A stretch of 6,234 nucleotides of DNA from an uncultured Eubacteriales bacterium (GCA_934486965.1 CAKSQP010000087.1:1-6234); one strand, 5' to 3'; numbered from the stretch's first letter, positions 1 to 5,609 are shown. Translations and numbers: made by a program. The notes: generated by a model from the sequence alone, not told the origin.

Positions 1-1
1 G

Positions 2-154
2 AATATGACGAAAGCAAACGTTCTCTTTTCCGAAACGACAGGTCTCGGAAATCATACGACCGAGGCTCCCGAAGAACCCGTTCCCGAAAAGGAAGACGAG
101 TGCTGTGAGCGTTTTGAAAAGGAAGATAATTTCGACGATAAGTTCGAAGATTGA
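2..154 (+). CDS. 3' end of an unidentified gene with an acidic C-terminal tail (partial)
   Basis: An open frame enters from the left edge and ends at TGA 152-154, giving at least 50 codons. The visible residues are hydrophilic and strongly acidic: a proline/glutamate stretch (EAPEEPVPEKEDE), a CC pair, then alternating Asp, Glu, Lys and Phe, ending KFED. Codon choice (GAA, TTC, CCC, ACG) resembles the other genes in the window, which favours this frame over a second open frame at 1-108 that would encode an Arg/Ser-rich peptide. An ATG lies at 5-7, but its upstream region is outside the window, so I treat the piece as the tail of a longer protein. There is no recognisable domain, and the function is unknown. 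A weak imperfect hairpin (179-186 with 200-206) follows but has no T-run, so I do not call a terminator there. Confidence 0.5.
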   Translation, partial: NMTKANVLFSETTGLGNHTTEAPEEPVPEKEDECCERFEKEDNFDDKFED

Positions 155-240
155 ATAATGAAAAGACCTCCCTTGGGGACCCTCTGTAAAGAAGTTCCTC
201 AGGGGTTGCTCTGTTTAATATTCAGTCTCTTATAACTCAG

Positions 241-248
241 GGCGGTGA
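241..248 (+). promoter_or_regulatory. Ribosome binding site that selects the GTG start of the unknown gene
   Basis: GGCGGTGA matches the anti-Shine-Dalgarno complement GGAGGTGA at seven of eight positions. From the end of the core (245) there are 7 nt to GTG at 253 but only 4 nt to the in-frame TTG at 250. Spacing and start-codon preference therefore both favour 253. No convincing promoter is visible: a TATAAC at 231-236 lacks a matching -35 and would place the transcript start inside this site. Confidence 0.6.
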
Positions 249-252
249 TTTG

Positions 253-762
253 GTGGGTTTGTTCAGATTCTTTCATTCAACAAAAACTTTTGAAGAAGAT
301 ATACAAAGAGAAAAAGATTGTATTGCCGCAATAAAGCAAGCGGTCGGCAACAAGTGCGGAATTGATAATTTTATTGATTATGACGATTTCACCGTTGCCT
401 TTGCGGGTTCAGAAGACAATATGGACTTAATGCTTGAAATCTGCACTCAAAAATGTCAGGGCAGGAAATATCTGTATGCATCTGTCGATGACGAAGTTTC
501 GTGGCAGGAGTGGGATTTTGACGATCTCGCCGAATTTGAAAATAATATAATAAACTATATTGCAAACAGAGTAAATCGCACGGTCAGAACTGTAACGGAA
601 GTTAATAATAAGAATTTCAGGGTCACATCTTACTATATGGATAAAAACGGTGAATGGGTGTGCTTTGAAGATTACAGTTCGGACAGTAAATGGTTTTGCT
701 TCATTACAGACCATTTAACTGAATCAAGCGAAACGATCAAAACATATAAACTGAAAAATTAA
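253..762 (+). CDS. Hypothetical acidic protein of 169 residues, unknown function
   Basis: A single continuous frame runs from GTG 253 to TAA 760-762 and encodes 169 residues beginning MGLFRFFHSTKTFEED (an in-frame TTG at 250 would add one residue). The protein looks soluble and globular: no signal peptide, no membrane segment, many Asp and Glu, and several aromatic residues in the second half (WQEWDFDD, TSYYMDKNGEWVCFEDY, KWFCF). That Trp/Tyr-rich acidic look is reminiscent of small immunity or antitoxin-like proteins, but I see no diagnostic motif and assign no function. The gene is visibly richer in A and T than the genes to its right, with many AAT, ATA and AAA codons, so it may be a recent acquisition. 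It has its own ribosome binding site (241-248) and a terminator starting 10 nt after its stop, so it appears to be transcribed as the last gene of its unit, converging on sigE across the repeat island. Confidence 0.75.
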   Translation: MGLFRFFHSTKTFEEDIQREKDCIAAIKQAVGNKCGIDNFIDYDDFTVAFAGSEDNMDLMLEICTQKCQGRKYLYASVDDEVSWQEWDFDDLAEFENNIINYIANRVNRTVRTVTEVNNKNFRVTSYYMDKNGEWVCFEDYSSDSKWFCFITDHLTESSETIKTYKLKN

Positions 763-771
763 CCGCAAAAG

Positions 772-820
772 AAAGGTCGCCGAGGAGGGAGCGCTGCCAC
801 CCTTTGGGGCGGTCTTTTTT
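772..820 (+). terminator. Rho-independent terminator of the unknown gene
   Basis: The left arm GGTCGCC (775-781) pairs with GGCGGTC (808-814) through five Watson-Crick and two G-U pairs. Three A residues (772-774) extend the stem into the T-run at 815-820. Inside, AGGG (787-790) can pair with CCCT (800-803). The T-run follows the right arm directly and points plus, as expected for an end of the upstream gene's transcript. Confidence 0.75.
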
Positions 821-841
821 GTTGTATTGAGAGTTGAAAGA

Positions 842-1334
842 CCGGTTCGGACTCGGTTTGCGAAAAGTACGGGGACAGCGATTCGGGCGGGGGATTGAAA
901 AGTATGGGTATGGCGGCGCGGTGCAGACGTGGCTTGTACGAAAGTTACGGGCGGCGGAACTATCGAGTGAAAGTTATATATCTCTGCGGCGGCGCGGTGC
1001 GGACGGACGCGAAAAAAGTGCGCTCGGAGCGTATAGGGATTGAGAAAAGATAATAACGCACGGCGCGGACGGGACTTGCGGAAAAGTCGCGGGCAGCGGA
1101 AATACCGAGTTGAAGTTGTATGGCAGTTCTGTGTGGGCGGCGCGGTGCGGGCGGACGCGAAAAAAGTGCGCTCGGAGCGGACAGGACTTGAGAAAAGATA
1201 ATAACGCACGGTGCGGACGGGGCTTGCGGAAAGTATGGGAATAATGCGCAGTTCGGACAGTTTTTGTGAGAAAGTTATGGCGGCGGAACTATCGAGTGAA
1301 AGTTGTGTGGCCCTGCGGCGGCGCGGTGCGGACG
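842..1334 (+). repeat. G-rich degenerate nested direct repeats (left half of the repeat island)
   Basis: This gene-free stretch is built from diverged copies of a composite unit, all in the same orientation. A module close to GGAACTATCGAGTGAAAGTT then GGCGGCGCGGTGCGGACG occurs at about 951-1005 and 1280-1334, with looser versions at 874-930 and 1091-1152. A second module resembling GCGGACGGGRCTTGCGGAAA occurs at about 1065-1085 and 1213-1232, with looser versions at 843-870, 913-950 and 1250-1280. The plus strand is rich in G throughout. Short open frames exist on both strands, but the repeat copies fall in different frames and are broken by stops, so I do not annotate a protein. The origin is unknown; decayed intergenic repeat elements are the simplest reading. 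Confidence 0.75.
1004..1229 (+). repeat. 148-bp-period direct repeat, two well-preserved copies
   Basis: Bases 1004-1081 and 1152-1229 align without gaps at an offset of 148 bp, with about six mismatches over 78 bases. Two blocks are identical: the 28 bases at 1004-1031 and 1152-1179 (core GCGAAAAAAGTGCGCTCGGA), and the 24 bases at 1040-1063 and 1188-1211 (core GAGAAAAGATAATAACGCAC). The segment between the copies is much more diverged, so conservation is patchy within the period. Confidence 0.85.
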
Positions 1335-1342
1335 TTGTCCGC

Positions 1343-1391
1343 GAGAAAGGCATAGGGAAGCCCCCATACGGGGCTTTCCTATGCCTTTCTC
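1343..1391. repeat. Long near-perfect inverted repeat (22-bp hairpin) in the middle of the repeat island
   Basis: The left arm (1343-1364) and right arm (1370-1391) pair over 22 bp with one G-T wobble (1357/1377) and a 5-base loop, CATAC. The tip is AAGCCCC/GGGGCTT and the base is GAGAAAGGCATAGG/CCTATGCCTTTCTC. It has no T-run on either strand, so it is not a textbook terminator, although a hairpin this strong in a convergent interval could still block transcription or protect 3' ends from both sides. A second short palindrome follows at once: CTTTCGCC (1392-1399) and GGCGAAAG (1402-1409). Confidence 0.85.
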
Positions 1392-1401
1392 CTTTCGCCG
1401 T

Positions 1402-1885
1402 GGCGAAAGACCGCGCCGCCCAAAGACAGAGCGTTCAACGGCATCGTTATGCTCATTGCGCCGCCCAAAGACTAAGCGCTCGACGGTATCGTATGTTTTT
1501 ATCCCGCCGCGACAAAGTTCCCCGAGAGGGTTGTTCTCAGCCGCCCTATCGCGGCAAAAAACCGCACCGTAATAAAAGGAGACCGAAACATCTATCTTAA
1601 CGGCAGAACACGCTTTGCCCAAGCCTTGCCGCGGCGAAAGACCGCGCCGCCCAAAGACAGAGCGACCGACGGCATCATTATGTTTATTGTCCCGCCGCCG
1701 ACAAAGTTTCTTGTGGGTGTTGTCCTTCCACCCCCCCCAAGCCCGCACTGCCGTCGGCAAAAGCCCGCCCGCCCACAGACTATGCGTCCATCGGTATCGT
1801 TATGCTCATTGTACCTCCGCGACAAAGTTTCTTGTGGGTATTGTCCCCAACCGCACTGCCGCGCGCGGCAAAAGCCCGCCCCGCC
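1402..1885 (-). repeat. C-rich degenerate direct repeats of about 122 bp (right half of the repeat island)
   Basis: Read on the minus strand these repeats are G-rich, the mirror image of the left half. A 32-base block with core GAAAGACCGCGCCGCCCAAA is identical at 1402-1433 and 1633-1664; related starts lie at 1459 and 1765. The 25-base block at 1701-1725 recurs at 1822-1846 with one mismatch (shared start ACAAAGTTTCTTGTGGGT), and a damaged copy begins at 1512. CCGCACTGCCG followed by CGGCAAAAGCCCGCC recurs at 1743-1769 and 1851-1880. The full unit is thus about 122 bp; the copy around 1459-1632 contains extra sequence. The stretch also has a run of eight C (1731-1738) and a perfect 14-bp palindrome, TGCCGCGCGCGGCA, at 1857-1870. 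All three plus frames stay open over parts of this region, which reflects base composition and not coding. Confidence 0.75.
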
Positions 1886-1927
1886 TTCAATAGTTATACC
1901 GCCTTCCGCCGTCGGGGGCGAACGCAG

Positions 1928-2126
1928 TTTGACATACGGTTCCGCCGACATAGGCGCAGGGGCGGTGTTCAAACTTCTGCAGTCGGGGATCGAACAGGGT
2001 TTGATATACGGTTCCGCCGGCATGGGCGCAGGTGCGTCGTTCAAACTTCCGACGTCGGGGCTGACTGCGGTTTGATATACGGTTCCGCCGACAGGGGTGC
2101 AGGGGCGGCGTTCAAAGTCCGTCCTT
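1928..2126. repeat. Tandem 71/72-bp repeat, three copies, abutting the end of sigE
   Basis: Three copies start at 1928, 2000 and 2071, at spacings of 72 and 71 bp. Each begins TTTGAYATACGGTTCCGCCG and continues with a GGCGCAGG-type segment, GTTCAAA and, in the first two copies, GTCGGGG. The third copy is cut off after GTTCAAAG, a few bases before the sigE stop codon. A shortened preceding copy is suggested by TTCCGCCGTCGGGG at about 1904-1917. Copies one and two share a plus frame (YGSA..GAGA.FKL), but the 71-bp step to copy three breaks it and there is no start with a ribosome binding site, so I treat it as non-coding. No T-run terminator for sigE is visible here. Confidence 0.85.
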
Positions 2127-2131
2127 GTATT

Positions 2132-2851
2132 CTAAACGATTTCTTCAAGTTCGGTTTTTAGTTTTGACAGTATCTTCTTTTCGAGCCTGGAGATATACGA
2201 CTGCGAAATGTTGAGGAAATCGGCGACTTCCTTTTGCGTATACTCCCTGTTGCCCATAAGTCCGAACCGCAGTATCATAATTTCGCGTTCCCTGTCGGAA
2301 AGGGACATTACCGCGTTTTTTAATGCGGTGTGTTCGACTTCGTGCTCAAGGTTCTGTCCGACGGTGTCCCCGTCCGAACCTAAAACGTCTGAAAGCAGAA
2401 GTTCGTTGCCGTCCCAGTCGGTATTAAGCGGTTCTTCGAGAGAGACTTCCGACTTGATATTCGAATTTTTGCGCAGATACATCAGGATCTCGTTTTCGAT
2501 ACATCTTGACGCATAAGTCGCAAGTTTTATCTTCTTTTCGGGACAGAAAGTGTTTACCGCCTTGATAAGACCTATCGTGCCTATCGAGATCAGGTCTTCG
2601 ATATGTACGCCCGTGTTTTCAAACTTTTTCGCTATATATACGACAAGGCGCAGGTTGTGTTCTATAAGCGTTCTTTTCGCGCTTTCCGGCTCGTTTGTCA
2701 GCAGAAGAAAGACTTTCTGCTCTTCGTCGGAAGAGAGCGGCGGCGGCAGTTTTTCCGGCCCGTTTATATATAACAGCGGGTTGTCGGTAAGGTTCAGTTT
2801 CCTGATTTTTATTATGAAACGTGCGAATATCAGTTTTAATCTGTTTTTCAT
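2132..2851 (-). CDS. sigE: Pro-sigma-E, sporulation mother-cell RNA polymerase sigma factor
   Basis: The 239-residue product matches the Bacillus subtilis SigE precursor in length and throughout its sequence as I recall it. It directs RNA polymerase to early mother-cell sporulation genes after asymmetric septation. Residues 1-27 are a basic, amphipathic pro-sequence (MKNRLKLIFARFIIKIRK...). The region around L27-Y28-I29 aligns with the known cleavage site and is followed by the hallmark LPPPLS (35-40). Sigma region 2 spans about 60-128, including NLRLVVYIAKKFENTG and IKLATYASRCIENEI. Region 4 is about 185-235, with the helix-turn-helix YTQKEVADFLNISQSYISRL. The ATG at 2851 is preceded by GGGAG and lies 14 nt after the spoIIGA stop, so the two form an operon. 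No sigG follows; the repeat island begins within a few bases of the stop. Identification is very secure. Confidence 0.97.
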   Translation of the reverse strand: MKNRLKLIFARFIIKIRKLNLTDNPLLYINGPEKLPPPLSSDEEQKVFLLLTNEPESAKRTLIEHNLRLVVYIAKKFENTGVHIEDLISIGTIGLIKAVNTFCPEKKIKLATYASRCIENEILMYLRKNSNIKSEVSLEEPLNTDWDGNELLLSDVLGSDGDTVGQNLEHEVEHTALKNAVMSLSDREREIMILRFGLMGNREYTQKEVADFLNISQSYISRLEKKILSKLKTELEEIV

Positions 2852-2865
2852 TTTCTTACTCCCTG

Positions 2866-3726
2866 CTATAAATTAAGAATCGCGTCGTAGTCTTTTCCGC
2901 CGTCAAAGAGCGCTCCGTCGAGCGCTATTATCACTTCTTTTTCTTTGTCTCCCGCAAAAAAAGCGTCGGGGCGGATCCCCGTTATTACCCCGCCTCGGTT
3001 TTCCGCTCCGCTGTAAGGAATCACCCTTAACCGCCGCTTGAAGTTTTCGTCCTTTTCGAGCCTTTCGAAGACCGTTTCGCCGGAAACGGCGGGCGGCAGA
3101 ATATCCTCAAAAACCGCAGGGTTGCAGATAACCACGGGAAGCCCCGATATCGGTTCCGTCAGGAAATTTCCGCTGTCGCAAAAACCGTCGAAACTTGTTT
3201 CCTTTCCGAAAAAGACCGCACGGCACACAACGGTGTCCCCGCTTTTTATCTTCTTTGAAAAATAGCGGGAGACGATATTCCACGTCATAAAAAGCGCCGC
3301 CGCAGAGACCATAAGGAACGGCAGGGGCAGGTTGTAATAAATTTCACCGTTCTGCATAATGAACGCCGAACCCCCGCCGGGAAGCCGCTGAGCCGCGGTC
3401 ACAAGCCCGATATAGGCGTATGTAACGATAATAAAGACGACAAGTCTTTTGAGGAAAATTTTTCTGCCCCTGAAATCGAAAGCAATAAAGACGGTGAGCG
3501 CCGCGACTGCGGCTTTTGCGAAGAAGTTCAGCAGAAACGACATCTTCGGCAGGCACACGACAAGTCCGTAAAGGGAAGAGAGCGCCGTAGCGAAAAAGAG
3601 CCTCGGTTTTGAGAGTTCGGCTCCCGAAATTTTGCAGGTGAGAAAGAGAATGGTGAAGTTGATGACTGCGTTTACGAAAAGCAATACGTCGAGATATATC
3701 ACGACGGTTTTTTGCAATGAGATCAC
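2866..3726 (-). CDS. spoIIGA: SpoIIGA, membrane aspartic protease that processes pro-sigma-E
   Basis: The 286-residue product is slightly shorter than the B. subtilis protein (about 309). The N-terminal half has five hydrophobic segments, at about 7-31, 42-60, 63-83, 92-112 and 133-153, as in the family. The C-terminal half is a soluble protease domain with DSGN at 184-187; D184 corresponds to the catalytic aspartate (D183 in B. subtilis), and the family block RVIPYSG follows at 234-240. It sits in the septal membrane and cleaves the N-terminal extension of pro-sigma-E, encoded immediately downstream. The start is GTG at 3726-3724, chosen because AGGAAG (3740-3735) lies 8 nt upstream. An in-frame TTG at 3717, preceded by GGGTGAT, is an alternative that would remove three residues. 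In B. subtilis this operon is switched on by Spo0A~P with sigma-A. Confidence 0.95.
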   Translation of the reverse strand: MISLQKTVVIYLDVLLFVNAVINFTILFLTCKISGAELSKPRLFFATALSSLYGLVVCLPKMSFLLNFFAKAAVAALTVFIAFDFRGRKIFLKRLVVFIIVTYAYIGLVTAAQRLPGGGSAFIMQNGEIYYNLPLPFLMVSAAALFMTWNIVSRYFSKKIKSGDTVVCRAVFFGKETSFDGFCDSGNFLTEPISGLPVVICNPAVFEDILPPAVSGETVFERLEKDENFKRRLRVIPYSGAENRGGVITGIRPDAFFAGDKEKEVIIALDGALFDGGKDYDAILNL

Positions 3727-3744
3727 CCGTCTTTCTTCCTTTTA

Positions 3745-3750
3745 ATTGTA
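3745..3750 (-). promoter_or_regulatory. Possible -10 element of the spoIIGA-sigE operon
   Basis: On the minus strand TACAAT (one mismatch from TATAAT) lies 18 nt before the spoIIGA start, downstream of the rny terminator. No -35-like hexamer is found at 16-18 bp; the position at 17 bp reads CAAAAA. A missing or misplaced -35 is what an activator-dependent promoter such as the Spo0A-controlled spoIIG promoter would show, but six bases are weak evidence. Confidence 0.4.
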
Positions 3751-3776
3751 ACAGGCGGGAGCGGAATTTTTTGCAG

Positions 3777-3813
3777 AAAAAAAGACCTCCGACTGAAAGT
3801 TCGGAGGTCTTTT
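3777..3813 (-). terminator. Rho-independent terminator of rny
   Basis: On the minus strand AAAAGACCTCCGA pairs with TCGGAGGTCTTTT (3813-3801 with 3792-3780), a perfect 13-bp stem with an 8-base loop, and runs into seven T residues (3783-3777). It lies 22 nt after the rny stop and separates rny from the spoIIGA-sigE operon. The plus-strand T-run is only four bases, so the site acts mainly in the minus direction. Confidence 0.9.
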
Positions 3814-3822
3814 GCCGACAAA
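3814..3822 (-). promoter_or_regulatory. Candidate Spo0A-binding box upstream of spoIIGA
   Basis: The minus strand reads TTTGTCGGC, matching seven of nine positions of a 0A-box consensus TTTGTCGAA. It is about 75-85 bp upstream of the transcript start predicted from the TACAAT element, roughly where the distal 0A site of the B. subtilis spoIIG promoter lies. It falls between the rny stop and the rny terminator. A single imperfect match in an A+T-rich spacer can arise by chance. Confidence 0.25.
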
Positions 3823-3834
3823 ACCGGTCAATAT

Positions 3835-5394
3835 TTATTTTGCATATTCAACGGCTTTGCTTTCCCTGATGACGTTTACCTTGATCTGTCCGGGATATTC
3901 AAGTTCGTTTTCTATGTTGTTTGCAATGTCGCGCGCAAGAATTATCATATCGTCGTCGCTTATCTCTTCGGGACGGACCATAACTCTTATTTCGCGGCCT
4001 GCCTGAATAGCGAACGATCTTTCGACGCCCTTATGGCTGTTCGCGAGTTCTTCGAGTCTTTCGAGACGTTTGATGTAGTTTTCGATGTCTTCGCGTCTTG
4101 CTCCGGGACGTGCCGCCGAGATGGCGTCCGCCGCCTGAATTATTGCGGCAAGCACGGTTTTGGCTTCAACGTCGCCGTGATGCGCTTCTATTGCATGAAT
4201 GACTTTTTCGTTTTCTTTATATTTCTTTGCGATGTCGACGCCGATGGAAATATGCGAACCTTCGGTCTCCTGATCGAGCGCCTTTCCTATATCGTGGAGA
4301 AGACCCGCTCTTTTTGCAAGGTTTACGTCGACATGAAGTTCGCCCGCAAGAACGCCTGCAATATGCGAAACTTCAATGGAGTGGTCGAGGACGTTCTGAC
4401 CGAAAGATGTCCTGTAATGCAATTTCCCGATAAGGCGCATGAGTTCGGGGTTTATACCGTGAACGCCCGTTTCGAAAACGGCTCTTTCTCCCTCTTTACG
4501 CATGACCGCTTCGACTTCTTTTTTCGCCTTTTCGACCATGTCGCCGACTCTTGTCGGGTGAATTCTTCCGTCCTGAATAAGTCTTTCGAGGGCGATACGC
4601 GCGACTTCTCTTCTTGAGATGTCAAAGCAGGAAAGAGTTATCGTTTCGGGAGTGTCGTCGATTATAATGTCGACGCCCGTGAGATTTTCGAGCGCTCTGA
4701 TGTTTCTTCCTTCGCGGCCGATTATTCTTCCCTTCATCTCGTCGTTCGGCAGAGCGACGACGGAAACGGTCGTTTCGGAAACGTGGTCGGACGCGCATTT
4801 CTGAATTGCAAGGGAGATAATGTCTCTTGCCTTTGTTTCAGCCTCTTCCTTGGTCCTTTCTTCGGTCTCTTTTATCATAAGAGCCTTTTCGTGTTTGAGT
4901 TCGTCTTTAAGGGTTCCGAGTAAGTAATCCTTTGCCTGTTCGGCGCTCATTCCGCTTATCTTTTCAAGCATTGCGCGCTGAACGACTTTTTCTTTTTCGA
5001 GTTCTTCGAGTTTTTCGTCCGCTTCTCTTATTTTGCCTTCGAGGACGTTTTCCCTGTGTTCGAGACCCTCGGCTCTTTTGTCGAGAGCGTCCTCTTTCTG
5101 GATCATTCTCTTTTCGAGACGCTGAACTTCGTTTCTCCTTTCGCGGATCTCTTTTTCCGCTTCGGTCCTGTTTCTGTGAATTTCTTCTTTTGCCTCAAGC
5201 AAAGATTCCTTTTTCTTTGTTTCGGCGGTCTTGAGCGCTTCGTTTACGATGTTTTTCGCTCTTTCCTCGGCAGTTCCGAGGGTCGTGCTGTCTTTTTTCT
5301 TCTGGGCTTTTGCTCCGGCCGTTCTGCCGACGATAAAAGCTGCAACTGCGACGACGACTGCCGCCGCAAGGATAATCCATGAAATAGTGTCCAT
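3835..5394 (-). CDS. rny: Ribonuclease Y, membrane-anchored endoribonuclease
   Basis: The 519-residue product equals the usual RNase Y length (520 in B. subtilis). Order of parts: one N-terminal membrane anchor (about 5-23), a long charged coiled coil (about 40-190, rich in Glu, Lys and Arg), a KH RNA-binding domain with GRIIGREGRN at 222-231, then an HD domain with the metal-binding pair H367-D368 in LLHDIGKA, HHGD at 405-408 and AADAISAARPGARRE from 421. The enzyme makes the initiating cuts in mRNA decay and in some RNA maturation at the inner face of the membrane. The ATG at 5394 has GGAGGTG 7 nt upstream, a strong ribosome binding site. It is transcribed alone from a near-consensus promoter and ends in a strong terminator. 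In B. subtilis rny follows recA; here it lies beside spoIIGA-sigE instead. Confidence 0.97.
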   Translation of the reverse strand: MDTISWIILAAAVVVAVAAFIVGRTAGAKAQKKKDSTTLGTAEERAKNIVNEALKTAETKKKESLLEAKEEIHRNRTEAEKEIRERRNEVQRLEKRMIQKEDALDKRAEGLEHRENVLEGKIREADEKLEELEKEKVVQRAMLEKISGMSAEQAKDYLLGTLKDELKHEKALMIKETEERTKEEAETKARDIISLAIQKCASDHVSETTVSVVALPNDEMKGRIIGREGRNIRALENLTGVDIIIDDTPETITLSCFDISRREVARIALERLIQDGRIHPTRVGDMVEKAKKEVEAVMRKEGERAVFETGVHGINPELMRLIGKLHYRTSFGQNVLDHSIEVSHIAGVLAGELHVDVNLAKRAGLLHDIGKALDQETEGSHISIGVDIAKKYKENEKVIHAIEAHHGDVEAKTVLAAIIQAADAISAARPGARREDIENYIKRLERLEELANSHKGVERSFAIQAGREIRVMVRPEEISDDDMIILARDIANNIENELEYPGQIKVNVIRESKAVEYAK

Positions 5395-5436
5395 TGCGAC
5401 ACCTCCGATCTATAATATCAAGACGCCGTTCCCGAA

Positions 5437-5448
5437 TATATCGATATA
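5437..5448. repeat. Perfect 12-bp palindrome in the rny leader
   Basis: TATATCGATATA is a perfect palindrome within the predicted 62-nt untranslated leader of rny, flanked by GCCGT (5425-5429) and ACGGC (5448-5452), which could close a small stem-loop in the RNA. It could be an operator or a leader structure, or a chance product of A+T-rich DNA. Confidence 0.35.
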
Positions 5449-5463
5449 CGGCATACCCGTATT

Positions 5464-5492
5464 ATTTTACATTATTTTCACGCGGCTGTCAA
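5464..5492 (-). promoter_or_regulatory. Sigma-A promoter of rny
   Basis: On the minus strand the -35 is TTGACA (5492-5487, perfect consensus), the spacer is exactly 17 bp and the -10 is TAAAAT (5469-5464, one mismatch). Transcription should begin near 5457, giving a leader of about 62 nt before the rny ATG. Confidence 0.8.
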
Positions 5493-5573
5493 TACTTTTT
5501 TAATGTTTGTCATAAATAATAATATTATAATGTGGCTTGTGTATGAATTTTTTTGAAAAAAACGCCGAAAGGG

Positions 5574-5602
5574 TTGAAAAAAACAGAATGCTGATGTATA
5601 AT
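5574..5602 (+). promoter_or_regulatory. Sigma-A promoter of the Asp23-fakA operon
   Basis: The -35 is TTGAAA (5574-5579, one mismatch), the spacer is exactly 17 bp and the -10 is TATAAT (5597-5602, perfect). The transcript should start near 5609, about 54 nt before the ATG. It points away from the rny promoter, with about 80 bp of very A+T-rich DNA between the two -35 elements. Confidence 0.85.
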
Positions 5603-5609
5603 GTACTGA

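Noticed and set aside
724..1353. A 209-codon minus-strand open frame covering the G-rich repeats
   Set aside because: It overlaps the end of the unknown gene and its terminator, and its product is Arg/Pro/Thr-rich low-complexity sequence that follows the DNA repeats. It has no ribosome binding site or domain. The plus-strand frames at 834-1043 and 1211-1600 fail for the same reasons.
1343..1391. The long hairpin as a standard rho-independent terminator
   Set aside because: Neither strand has a T-run after the stem. I record it as an inverted repeat and leave a transcription-blocking role open.
842..2126. A CRISPR array or integron attC array
   Set aside because: Repeat units are long (71-148 bp), diverged, and adjoin or nest without unique spacers of fixed size. 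No cas genes, integrase or cassette genes are present.
842..2126. An insertion sequence or transposon remnant
   Set aside because: I find no transposase fragment, no terminal inverted repeats bounding the region and no clear target duplication. The only strong inverted repeat is internal.
1615..2161. Overlapping plus-strand open frames (about 92, 149 and 119 codons) and a 150-codon minus frame across the C-rich repeats
   Set aside because: Several frames on both strands are open together, which points to stop-poor C/G-rich composition. There is no ribosome binding site, repeat copies shift frame (72 then 71 bp), and the products are Pro/Arg/Ala-rich without a domain.
4033..4617. A 194-codon plus-strand open frame inside rny
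   Set aside because: It is a shadow of the rny coding strand, whose KH and HD domains are unmistakable. No ribosome binding site or family match supports a second gene.
5521..5532. Additional TATAAT elements on both strands (5526-5531 plus, 5529-5524 minus)
   Set aside because: Neither has a -35-like hexamer at 16-18 bp, and the DNA is almost pure A/T, where such matches are expected by chance.
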